DNA of 5,648 nucleotides. Origin: an uncultured Clostridia bacterium (lineage in GTDB: Bacteria > Bacillota > Clostridia > Oscillospirales > Acutalibacteraceae). Shown here in pieces: positions 1 to 5,648 of the stretch. Location of the stretch: assembly GCA_946633275.1 (NCBI GenBank), contig CAMPAT010000061.1, forward strand, positions 1-5,648, in the 5' to 3' direction. Made by a program: the position numbers and the translations under genes. How positions within the stretch are numbered: the first letter of the stretch is position 1; each line of letters begins with the position of its first letter. Below the pieces are notes generated by a model. That model did not search any database. It was given only the letters and a program-made list of their open reading frames with translations, and was not told the origin of the DNA.

Positions 1-517
1 CTTTCTCGCGCTTGGAATTTGCTCCGGAATTCGCTCAGAGCTCAGACTCGAAAAACTCATTTCTTCGCTAAAAAGAATTCTTATCTGGTGCATTTCATTT
101 GTCAGCGGCGCCTTTGTTTCTATCTTGTCACTTAAGACTACTGTAACAGCGCGCGCTGACGTTCTCGGTATTCGTTCCGCGCGATTTGTTATTAATTCCG
201 TAGTACCTGTTATCGGTGCGTCAATCAGCGAAGGTCTGATGTCTATTCAGAGTTACTCTTCACTTATTAAAAGCAGCGTAGGAATTGTAGGAATTATTGC
301 TGTCGCGCTCGTTTATCTTCCTGCCGTTTTTGAAGTCGTGATATGGCGAATGGTTATATCTGTATGCTCTGTAATATCTGATGTTTTTGATGATAACAGC
401 GTTTCGTTCGTCTTAAGCGCCTTTAGTGACGCGCTTTTGATAGCTAATGTCATTCTGATTTTGTCAGCAGTCACGACTGTAATTTCAATCGGAATTTTAA
501 TTGCTGCAGGAGGTTAA
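1..517 (+). CDS. spoIIIAE: SpoIIIAE, stage III sporulation protein AE (5' end cut by window)
   Basis: This is the C-terminal 171 residues of a polytopic membrane protein; the reading frame is open from base 2, so the gene starts before the window. The TTG at 125 is not a credible start because the homologous sequence continues upstream of it. The visible part has several hydrophobic segments (about residues 24-44, 92-112 and 146-168 of the fragment). It also has the family's conserved stretch TARADVLGIRSARFVINS followed by VVPVIGASISEG (fragment residues 49-78). SpoIIIAE is a multi-pass component of the SpoIIIA complex in the mother-cell membrane around the forespore, needed for SigmaG activity and forespore maintenance. 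It is followed after one base by spoIIIAF, and the spoIIIAF Shine-Dalgarno lies inside its last codons. The family call is secure from both sequence and gene order. Confidence 0.93.
   Translation, partial: FLALGICSGIRSELRLEKLISSLKRILIWCISFVSGAFVSILSLKTTVTARADVLGIRSARFVINSVVPVIGASISEGLMSIQSYSSLIKSSVGIVGIIAVALVYLPAVFEVVIWRMVISVCSVISDVFDDNSVSFVLSAFSDALLIANVILILSAVTTVISIGILIAAGG
508..513 (+). promoter_or_regulatory. Ribosome binding site of spoIIIAF
   Basis: A consensus AGGAGG lies 5 nt before the ATG at 519. It decides the spoIIIAF start: the in-frame TTG at 501 overlaps the upstream edge of this site and has no Shine-Dalgarno of its own, so ATG 519 is chosen. Confidence 0.85.
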
Positions 518-518
518 A

Positions 519-968
519 ATGGGCTTTTTAAGACAATTTACTTTCTCCGTATGCGTTTCGCTCATAACTGCATCCGTTTTTTCTCTCCTTTCGCCAAAGG
601 GGAGTATGAACAGGTTTTTTAAAGTCCTGATTTCAGCATTTGTGTTCATATCTTTTGTAATTCCGTTTCAGGACTTTCGCGGAGTTGACCTTGATTTTTC
701 AAAAATCGGGATAACGAACGAGTTGAGGAAAAGTCAGAGCGAAGCCGCCGAAAATCTCATAAATTCAGAGATTAAGAATGTGTTAAACAAAAACGGTATT
801 GTCGGTGCTGATGTTTCCTGCGAAGTGAGATATCTTATTGACACGGGAGAAACGGAGGTTCTCGACATTCAGGTTGCAGTAAGCGATGAGTATGATAAAG
901 ATGAGGTATCAAAGCTGCTTTTTGACAGCCTCGGAGTTAATGCAAGGGTGGTCAGCGTTGGAAGTTAA
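519..968 (+). CDS. spoIIIAF: SpoIIIAF, stage III sporulation protein AF
   Basis: A 149-residue protein with two N-terminal membrane segments (about residues 7-25 and 35-50). They are separated by the short loop SPKGSMNRFFK, which matches the family pattern of a Pro-x-Gly-x-Met loop followed by a second helix. A soluble domain of about 100 residues follows (about 50-149), with a helical stretch (64-92) and then a beta-rich part ending in ARVVSVGS. In SpoIIIA complexes this type of domain faces the space between the mother-cell and forespore membranes. The protein is shorter than the Bacillus subtilis version (about 206 residues, from memory), the difference lying in the soluble part. The start ATG 519 is fixed by an AGGAGG 5 nt upstream. 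The gene follows spoIIIAE by one base and its end overlaps the proposed TTG start of spoIIIAG by 11 nt. The assignment rests on topology, the loop motif and its place between AE and AG. Confidence 0.9.
   Translation: MGFLRQFTFSVCVSLITASVFSLLSPKGSMNRFFKVLISAFVFISFVIPFQDFRGVDLDFSKIGITNELRKSQSEAAENLINSEIKNVLNKNGIVGADVSCEVRYLIDTGETEVLDIQVAVSDEYDKDEVSKLLFDSLGVNARVVSVGS
944..951 (+). promoter_or_regulatory. Probable ribosome binding site of spoIIIAG
   Basis: AAGGGTGG inside the end of spoIIIAF is a partial match to the AAGGAGGTG consensus and lies just upstream of the TTG at 958. The alternative in-frame ATG at 940 has only a GGAG at 933-936, with a 3-nt spacing that is too short. This site therefore favours the TTG start, but not decisively. 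Confidence 0.5.
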
Positions 969-1476
969 AGTTCGCGAAATTGTTGAAAAATTTAATACTT
1001 CGGATAAGAAAATCAAGCTTGCTGTGATTATCGGACTCATCGGGATTCTGCTTCTCGGAATGTCGGAGGCAATACCGAAGAATAAATCAGAGAATAAGTC
1101 GGAAAAGGTGAGCTACGCTGCGTATACTTCCGAACTTGAAGAGAAGACGAAAGAGATTATTTCTTCAATTGACGGAGTCGGCGAATGTAAAGTGATGATT
1201 ACTCTCAAGAATACGAATGAAAATATTTTTGCAAAAAATAATCAGGAAAACACAAACGGAAGTAATTATTCAACGGAAAGTGAATATGTATTATATAACG
1301 GAGAAAACGGCGAAGAGCCAGTATTAATCAAGGAGTATTTTCCGGAGGTTAAGGGCGTAGTAGTTGTGTGCGGCGGAGCTGACGACGTTACAGTCCGTGA
1401 GAACGTCATTAACTGTGTCAGCTCACTTTATGCAATTCCGTCAACAAAAATCAGCGTTTCAAAACTTAAAAAATAG
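958..1476 (+). CDS. spoIIIAG: SpoIIIAG, stage III sporulation protein AG
   Basis: With the TTG start at 958 this is a 172-residue single-pass membrane protein. It has a short charged N-terminus, one membrane helix (about residues 20-38) and a Lys/Ser/Asn-rich linker (40-52), then a soluble ring-building domain. Family hallmarks are the helix ending IDGVGECKVMITL (71-83), the IKEYFPEVKGVVVVCGGADD block (124-143) and the final helix-strand with the pattern IPSTKISVSKLK (160-171). An Asn/Ser/Glu-rich insertion (about 85-115) separates the two strands, where SpoIIIAG proteins carry an extra beta insertion. Bacillus SpoIIIAG forms a large ring that is part of the mother-cell to forespore channel. 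The start is uncertain: the longer frame from 886 lies within spoIIIAF and has no good ribosome site, ATG 940 is possible, and TTG 958 fits best. The N-terminus then overlaps spoIIIAF by 11 nt. Confidence 0.92.
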   Translation: MEVKVREIVEKFNTSDKKIKLAVIIGLIGILLLGMSEAIPKNKSENKSEKVSYAAYTSELEEKTKEIISSIDGVGECKVMITLKNTNENIFAKNNQENTNGSNYSTESEYVLYNGENGEEPVLIKEYFPEVKGVVVVCGGADDVTVRENVINCVSSLYAIPSTKISVSKLKK

Positions 1477-1485
1477 GGTGATTAT

Positions 1486-2127
1486 GTGAACAACGAAAAC
1501 AATAATACAAACAGCGAAAACGTAAAAAATAAGAAAATGAAAAAGCAAAAGCCGATTTTGACTGAAACGGAGCTTAAAAAACGTAAGGCAAAACGCACGC
1601 GTGTTGCCGCAGCTTCGTTTGTACTGCTTCTCGGAATGGGAATAATCGGTAACTGGTATTTTGATAACAGCAAGATTTCTGCGACAATCCAACCGCTTAT
1701 TACCTCAACAGAGCATACGAAAAACCTCGGTGAAGCAGAGTATGTTGACGCGACAACAGAGGTACCGAAAGAAGAAAATACTTATTTCGCAAATGCCCGT
1801 GTAGAGCGTCAGAACGCGCGCGACGCTGCTGTTGATAAATTGCAGGCGGTAATTGATAAAACTGACGAGAGCGAGCAAGCGCGCAAAAAGGCGGCTGAGG
1901 ATATGGCGAGGATATCCGAAAATATCGCAAATGAAAATAAAATTGAAACTCTCGTTACTGCAAAGGGAGTTAATAATTGTCTTGCAGTCATTAATTCCGA
2001 GGGAACTAAAGCGGATATTATTGTTGATTCAGAGCTTAACGACACGCTGATTGTCCAGATTAAAGACATTGTTATGTCTCAGACGGGCTGCTCTTTTGAG
2101 GATGTTTCCATTATACAATCAAAATAA
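1486..2127 (+). CDS. spoIIIAH: SpoIIIAH, stage III sporulation protein AH
   Basis: A 213-residue bitopic protein. The first 39 residues are an Asn- then Lys-rich cytoplasmic tail, a membrane helix covers about 40-58, a flexible acidic/Thr linker covers about 60-97, and the soluble domain follows. The conserved helix TYFANARVERQNARDAA (99-115) and the C-terminal ring-building fold (about 155-213, with KADIIVDSELND at 176-187) are typical. SpoIIIAH is the mother-cell partner of forespore SpoIIQ; its outer domain docks on SpoIIQ to bridge the two membranes. The length is close to the Bacillus protein (218, from memory). The start is GTG 1486: the overlapping ATG at 1484 runs directly into a stop codon. 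GGTGAT at 1477-1482 pairs with the 3' side of the anti-Shine-Dalgarno region. It lies 9 nt after spoIIIAG and is the last spoIIIA gene, with the AT-rich spacer and a vegetative promoter after it. Confidence 0.95.
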   Translation: MNNENNNTNSENVKNKKMKKQKPILTETELKKRKAKRTRVAAASFVLLLGMGIIGNWYFDNSKISATIQPLITSTEHTKNLGEAEYVDATTEVPKEENTYFANARVERQNARDAAVDKLQAVIDKTDESEQARKKAAEDMARISENIANENKIETLVTAKGVNNCLAVINSEGTKADIIVDSELNDTLIVQIKDIVMSQTGCSFEDVSIIQSK

Positions 2128-2152
2128 TTTATTTAATTTTTATAAATTGTAG

Positions 2153-2181
2153 TTGTATATTAATACATAATGTGCTATAAT
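2153..2181 (+). promoter_or_regulatory. SigmaA-type promoter for the asp23/yqhY transcript
   Basis: A -35 box TTGTAT (2153-2158) and a perfect -10 TATAAT (2176-2181) are separated by 17 bp, and the -10 is extended by TGC immediately upstream (2173-2175). The predicted start of transcription is near 2188, which gives a short leader of about 19 nt that holds the ribosome site. It lies in an AT-rich, gene-free gap directly after spoIIIAH. It should let the downstream housekeeping genes be transcribed in vegetative cells, independent of the sporulation-specific spoIIIA promoter, which is outside the window. Confidence 0.82.
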
Positions 2182-2190
2182 ATCTCCATC

Positions 2191-2198
2191 AAAGGGGG
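2191..2198 (+). promoter_or_regulatory. Ribosome binding site of the Asp23-family gene
   Basis: AAAGGGGG sits 8 nt before ATG 2207. It is a strong purine-rich site within the short leader predicted from the upstream promoter and fixes the start codon. Confidence 0.75.
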
Positions 2199-2206
2199 CA
2201 AATATT

Positions 2207-2596
2207 ATGGAAATAACATCATCTCACGAAAAGGGCAACGTCATTATTTCTGAAGAAGTTCTTGCTTCAATTGCTACTAATGCCGCCAAGGATGTTGACG
2301 GCGTCAGCTCTTTTTCAAACCGTCCTGTTGATGTGGTTAGTACTATCAAGAGCGGAAGTCTCAAGGTTATGAGCCCTGTGAGAGTTTTGCAAAACGGTGA
2401 TGATATTACAATCAGCATATATCTCAATCTCGAGCCTAATACAAAAATCAGAGCAGTATCGCAGAATGTTCAGTCCAGCGTTAAAGAGGCTGTGCAGAAT
2501 ATGACAGGTAAGCTTGTATCAAAGGTTAATGTCATTGTTGCGGGAATAGATTTTGAAGAAAACGGCTCAAATGAACCTTTACAAAACGAAGAGTAA
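2207..2596 (+). CDS. yqhY: Asp23/Gls24 family protein (YqhY type)
   Basis: A 129-residue soluble protein of the Asp23/Gls24 (DUF322) family. The N-terminal part has the expected GNVIISEEVLASIATNAAKDVDGV pattern (residues 10-33). It is followed by the strand-rich core ITISIYLNLEPNTKIRAVSQ (67-86), the helix VQSSVKEAVQNMTG (88-101) and the final strand VSKVNVIVAGIDFE (104-117), and ends in an acidic tail. No signal peptide or membrane segment is visible. Its place upstream of nusB matches Bacillus subtilis yqhY, which from memory is linked to acetyl-CoA carboxylase control and lies next to accBC; here no accB or accC precedes it. Annotation pipelines often name the family 'envelope stress response', but that role is not shown by this sequence. 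It has its own SigmaA promoter and a strong ribosome site, and an intrinsic terminator follows its stop by 5 nt, so it may be produced mostly as a single-gene transcript. Confidence 0.9.
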   Translation: MEITSSHEKGNVIISEEVLASIATNAAKDVDGVSSFSNRPVDVVSTIKSGSLKVMSPVRVLQNGDDITISIYLNLEPNTKIRAVSQNVQSSVKEAVQNMTGKLVSKVNVIVAGIDFEENGSNEPLQNEE

Positions 2597-2601
2597 CTTT
2601 T

Positions 2602-2636
2602 AACGCCGACTGATATTATTTTGCTCGGCGTTTTTT
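2602..2636 (+). terminator. Rho-independent terminator between yqhY and nusB
   Basis: A perfect 8-bp inverted repeat, AACGCCGA (2602-2609) and TCGGCGTT (2625-2632), with a 15-nt loop, runs into a T tract (2631-2636). The T run lies only on the plus-strand side, so it acts on rightward transcription. The loop is fairly long and the T tract is broken by GTTG after six bases, so termination may be partial. It sits 5 nt after the yqhY stop and 16 nt before the nusB start. Confidence 0.75.
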
Positions 2637-2641
2637 GTTGT

Positions 2642-2646
2642 AGGAG
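2642..2646 (+). promoter_or_regulatory. Ribosome binding site of nusB
   Basis: AGGAG lies 6 nt before ATG 2653, just after the terminator T tract. It supports this ATG as the nusB start. Confidence 0.8.
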
Positions 2647-2652
2647 AATTAA

Positions 2653-3045
2653 ATGAACAGATATAAACAACGAGAACAGGCGCTCCTGCTCATATTTGAG
2701 CGGCTGTTTACGGATGATTCAAATGAAGCTGTGTGCGAAGCTTATGAGGAAAACTTTGAGGAACTCGGCGAGTATTCGAAGAGCGTTTTTTGCGGCGTTA
2801 GTGATAATGCTGAGCTCCTTGATTCGAAGATATCCGAGTTTTCAAAGGGATGGAGACTTCAGCGTATTCCTAAGATTAATATTGCGATTCTCAGACTTGC
2901 AATTTACGAAATAATGTTCGTCGACGATGTTCCTTCGTCTGTAGCCGTGAATGAAGCCGTTGAGCTTGCCAAGCGGTATTCGGGCGAGGACGACGCGTCG
3001 TTCATTAACGGTATTCTCGGCTCTCTTATCAGGAGTGAAGAGTGA
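2653..3045 (+). CDS. nusB: NusB, transcription antitermination factor
   Basis: A 130-residue all-helical protein of normal NusB length. NusB binds boxA RNA together with NusE (ribosomal protein S10) and supports antitermination of rRNA operons. The N-terminal helix carries the basic/aromatic pattern RYKQREQALLLIFE (3-16) used for RNA binding. The C-terminal half shows the family signature: a Trp-x-Leu-x-Arg-Ile turn (67-72), NIAILRLAIYEIMF (76-89), DVPSSVAVNEAVELAKRY (92-109) and FINGILGSL (117-125). An AGGAG site precedes the ATG. The stop TGA shares its last base with the ATG of the next gene, so nusB is the first gene of the coupled nusB-to-ispA operon. It has no clear promoter of its own after the terminator, so transcription probably comes from readthrough. 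Confidence 0.95.
   Translation: MNRYKQREQALLLIFERLFTDDSNEAVCEAYEENFEELGEYSKSVFCGVSDNAELLDSKISEFSKGWRLQRIPKINIAILRLAIYEIMFVDDVPSSVAVNEAVELAKRYSGEDDASFINGILGSLIRSEE
3031..3035 (+). promoter_or_regulatory. Ribosome binding site of the TsaD-like gene
   Basis: AGGAG inside the last codons of nusB lies 9 nt before ATG 3045 and 6 nt before an in-frame GTG at 3042. Both starts are physically possible and differ by one residue; ATG is preferred as the more common codon. Confidence 0.6.
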
Positions 3046-3956
3046 TGTATGTAGGCTTTGATACAAGCAATTACACCACTTCGCTCGCTTTATATAATGA
3101 TTGCGGAATAACGAATTATAAGAAAATGCTTGCAGTCAAGGAAGGCGAGCGCGGACTTCGTCAAAGCGACGCGCTGTTTCAGCACACGGTTAATCTTCCT
3201 GCGCTCCTTGAGGATTGTGAGTTTAACGGAGTTAATGCTGTCGGTGTAAGCGACAGACCGCGAAATGTTGATGGCAGCTATATGCCATGCTTTCTTGCGG
3301 GAGTCAGCGCTGCTACTGCTTTTTCAAAATCCTGCGGCGCTCCGCTTTACAGAACCTCGCACCAGGTCGGACATATTCTGGCGGCTCTGTATTCCGCGGA
3401 CAAGCTTGAGCTTATTAACGATAAGTTTATTGCTTTTCATCTCAGCGGCGGAACTACCGAGGCGCTTCTCGTAACTCCGCACGAGGATGAGATAATCCGC
3501 GCGGAAATTGTCGGCGAAAGTCTTGATTTAAAAGCCGGACAAGCTATCGACCGCGCCGGTGTTATGATGGGATTTCAGTTCCCTTGCGGCAAAATTCTTG
3601 ATGAGCTTTCGCAAAAGAGCGAAAAGGAGTACAGTATCAGACCTTCAATGAAAGGTACAGACTGTTCACTCAGCGGAGTTGAGAATAAAGCGAAACAGAT
3701 GTTCCTGCGGAATGAAAGCAAAGAAGATATTTCAAAATTTGTTCTTTCCTGCGTTACGTCTGCAGTTGCTTCAATGCTCGGCGCAGTAATTCAGGAACAC
3801 GGAGAAATGCCTGTTATTTTTTCAGGAGGCGTTTCTTCAAATTCAATGCTCAGAAAATTGATGGCGAGTAAATACGGCGCTTTTTTTGCGCAGCCCGAGT
3901 TTTCGCTCGATAATGCTGCCGGCGTCGCAGTATTTGCTTCGCTTAAGAACGGATGA
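3045..3956 (+). CDS. TsaD/Kae1-like (peptidase M22 family) protein, divergent paralogue
   Basis: A 303-residue protein of the ASKHA-fold TsaD/Kae1/Qri7 family. Visible motifs in order: N-terminal phosphate loop GFDTSNYTTS (4-13); metal-site HQVGH (106-110), equivalent to the HxEGH of TsaD; SGGTTEALL (134-142), equivalent to SGGHT; GESLDLKAGQAIDR (157-170), equivalent to the GxTxDDAxGEAFDK nucleotide loop; a SGVENK segment (210-215) equivalent to SGLKTA; SGGVSSNSMLR (260-270); and LDNAAG (288-293), whose D289 matches the third metal ligand. True TsaD makes the t6A37 modification of tRNA with TsaB, TsaE and TsaC. This protein is shorter than TsaD (about 335-340), the CDET acidic pair of the N-terminal loop is replaced by NYTT, and the SGGH histidine is Thr. 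It is therefore probably a paralogue rather than the cell's tsaD, though the genome is not visible. The old label 'O-sialoglycoprotein endopeptidase' should not be read as function. It is coupled by 1- and 4-base overlaps to nusB and xseA. Its function is unknown. Confidence 0.85.
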   Translation: MYVGFDTSNYTTSLALYNDCGITNYKKMLAVKEGERGLRQSDALFQHTVNLPALLEDCEFNGVNAVGVSDRPRNVDGSYMPCFLAGVSAATAFSKSCGAPLYRTSHQVGHILAALYSADKLELINDKFIAFHLSGGTTEALLVTPHEDEIIRAEIVGESLDLKAGQAIDRAGVMMGFQFPCGKILDELSQKSEKEYSIRPSMKGTDCSLSGVENKAKQMFLRNESKEDISKFVLSCVTSAVASMLGAVIQEHGEMPVIFSGGVSSNSMLRKLMASKYGAFFAQPEFSLDNAAGVAVFASLKNG

Positions 3957-5146
3957 TTATGGCTGTTTTAACTGTTTCACAAGTTAATATGTACGTCAAA
4001 TCTCTTTTTGACGAGCTGCCTGCACTCCAGAGCGTGTATATTAAAGGCGAAATTTCAAATTTTAAGCATTATAACAGCGGACATATGTACTTTACGCTTA
4101 AGGACGCAAAAAGTCAGCTGAAATGCGTGATGTTTGCAGGCGATAACTACAAGCTGAAGTTTGAGCCTGAAAACGGTATGAAGGTAATTTGCTTCGGCAA
4201 GGTTGGTGTTTACGAGCGCGACGGCGTTTATCAGCTTTACGTCCGCGATATGCAGGTGGAGGGCGTCGGCGCCTTGCAGGTAGCATTTGAACAGCTTAAG
4301 GAAAAGCTTGAAGCTGAAGGACTGTTCGCTCCTTCGCAGAAACTTAAGCCTCGTTATCCTCGCAAAATCGGTGTTGCGACGTCAAATATGGGCGCCGCAG
4401 TTGAGGATATTAAGAATATTGTCTCGCGCCGTTTTCCTCTTTGCGAAATAGTTATTGCGCCGACAATAGTTCAGGGCGACCTCGCTGCTCCCGATATTGT
4501 TAAGTCGCTTAAGCTTCTTGATTCTATCGAGGATGTCGATATTATTATAGTCGGTAGGGGCGGCGGCTCAATTGAAGATTTGTGGGCGTTTAATACGGAA
4601 GAAGTCGCGCGTGCAGTTTATGACTGTAAAACTTATGTTATCTCTGCTGTCGGGCACGAGACCGATACTACAATTTGTGACTTCGTGGCGGATTTAAGAG
4701 CGCCTACTCCGAGCGCTGCTGCAGAGTTTGCAGTACCTGAAGCGGAAAATGAGTTGATTATGATTAATAATTACTCCGCTTCAATAGAAAATTTTATTCA
4801 GCGTAAATTCGATTCAGAACAGACAAAACTCGATTTTATTAAGAATAAATCTGCGCTTTCAAACAGAGATAACTTCTTCAAAACTCTTGAAGACAATATA
4901 GAAGTTACGAATGCGAGAATTAATAATTCATATAAGGCAGTTCTTGATAACGCTGAAAATAAGCTGCTCGGCGCTGTCCGCGCGCTGAATGCGCTCAGTC
5001 CGCTGTCTGTGCTTTCACGCGGCTATTCTATTACGAAGAGCGAGAAGGGCGTCGTAAGCTCAGTCGGCGATGTAGTTAAGGGCGACAGCTTAAGTATTGT
5101 ACTTTCCGACGGCGAAATTACCGCCGAAGTAACTGAGGTGAATTAA
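3953..5146 (+). CDS. xseA: Exodeoxyribonuclease VII large subunit (XseA)
   Basis: A 397-residue large, catalytic subunit of exonuclease VII, which with several copies of XseB degrades single-stranded DNA into short oligonucleotides from both ends. The N-terminal OB-fold DNA-binding domain (about 1-105) has IKGEISNFKHYNSGHMYFTL (30-49) and VMFAGDN (59-65). The catalytic domain contains YPRKIGVATSNMGAAVEDI (135-153), the glycine-rich GRGGGSIEDLWAFN (201-214), SAVGHETDTT (231-240) and ADLRAPTPSAAAE (246-258), all strongly conserved in the family. A helical, coiled-coil-like region (about 262-345) should bind XseB. The end has LSVLSRGYSI (351-360), which links back to the catalytic fold. The length is at the short end of the usual 400-450. 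ATG 3953 overlaps the previous stop as ATGA; ATG 3959, two codons later, is an alternative and neither has a strong ribosome site, which suggests translation by coupling. Confidence 0.96.
   Translation: MIMAVLTVSQVNMYVKSLFDELPALQSVYIKGEISNFKHYNSGHMYFTLKDAKSQLKCVMFAGDNYKLKFEPENGMKVICFGKVGVYERDGVYQLYVRDMQVEGVGALQVAFEQLKEKLEAEGLFAPSQKLKPRYPRKIGVATSNMGAAVEDIKNIVSRRFPLCEIVIAPTIVQGDLAAPDIVKSLKLLDSIEDVDIIIVGRGGGSIEDLWAFNTEEVARAVYDCKTYVISAVGHETDTTICDFVADLRAPTPSAAAEFAVPEAENELIMINNYSASIENFIQRKFDSEQTKLDFIKNKSALSNRDNFFKTLEDNIEVTNARINNSYKAVLDNAENKLLGAVRALNALSPLSVLSRGYSITKSEKGVVSSVGDVVKGDSLSIVLSDGEITAEVTEVN
5135..5141 (+). promoter_or_regulatory. Ribosome binding site of xseB
   Basis: GAGGTGA within the last codons of xseA lies 5 nt before ATG 5147. 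It is a good match to the 3' part of the consensus, and it supports coupled production of the two exonuclease VII subunits. Confidence 0.75.

Positions 5147-5648
<502 letters not shown>

Noticed and set aside
125..517. A separate small membrane protein starting at TTG 125
   Set aside because: The same frame is open back to base 2 and the upstream residues continue the SpoIIIAE sequence; there is no ribosome site before 125.
1459..1692. Minus-strand open frames opposite spoIIIAH (1459-1692 and 1482-1673)
   Set aside because: They are antisense to the low-complexity Asn/Lys-rich start of spoIIIAH; the Phe-rich translations are what complementing AAA/AAT codons would give, with no promoter or ribosome site.
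1700..2069. Minus-strand open frames opposite the soluble domain of SpoIIIAH, and a plus-strand frame at 1853-2050
   Set aside because: They are shadows of a clearly recognised conserved gene, with no family resemblance or initiation signals.
2126..2148. AT-only inverted repeat AATTTAT / ATAAATT after spoIIIAH as a terminator
   Set aside because: The 7-bp stem has no G-C pairs and no T tract beyond it, so it would be too weak; it is likely chance in an AT-rich spacer.
4098..4286. Minus-strand Arg/Pro-rich open frame inside xseA
   Set aside because: Its composition is that of a non-coding reverse frame, and it overlaps the conserved OB-fold region of XseA.

Overview
The window is a compact plus-strand gene cluster from a low- to mid-GC Gram-positive endospore former, most likely a member of the Clostridia (perhaps an Oscillospiraceae/Ruminococcaceae-type gut anaerobe; the family placement is inference from gene order and protein style). 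The key evidence is the 3' half of a spoIIIA sporulation operon (spoIIIAE, AF, AG, AH) followed by the nusB - xseA - xseB - ispA run that sits downstream of spoIIIA in many spore-forming Firmicutes.

Layout. Positions 1-2127 hold the C-terminal part of SpoIIIAE, then complete SpoIIIAF, SpoIIIAG and SpoIIIAH. Together these are the mother-cell side of the SpoIIIA-SpoIIQ channel ('feeding tube') that spans the space around the engulfed forespore. The genes are tightly packed (1-nt gap, 11-nt overlap, 9-nt gap), and spoIIIAG and spoIIIAH use TTG and GTG starts. Positions 2128-2206 are an AT-rich spacer with a strong SigmaA-type promoter (TTGTAT, 17 bp, TGC-TATAAT). It marks the change from sporulation to vegetative transcription. 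Positions 2207-2596 encode an Asp23/Gls24-family protein (YqhY type), followed by an intrinsic terminator at 2602-2636.

Positions 2653-5648 hold nusB, a divergent TsaD/Kae1-like (peptidase M22) protein, xseA, xseB and the 5' third of ispA. Stops and starts overlap or nearly touch throughout, so this is one translationally coupled operon. It mixes transcription antitermination (NusB), exonuclease VII (XseA + XseB) and isoprenoid chain synthesis (IspA). From memory, the Bacillus subtilis order is spoIIIAH-accB-accC-yqhY-nusB-folD-xseA-xseB-ispA. Here accBC is absent and the folD position is taken by the TsaD-like gene.

Nothing here looks like a mobile element, CRISPR array, RNA gene or new defence system. 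The least explained item is the TsaD-like protein: it keeps the two metal-binding histidines and the distal aspartate of the family but has lost the usual N-terminal acidic pair. The second point of interest is the terminator directly before nusB with no clear dedicated promoter after it.
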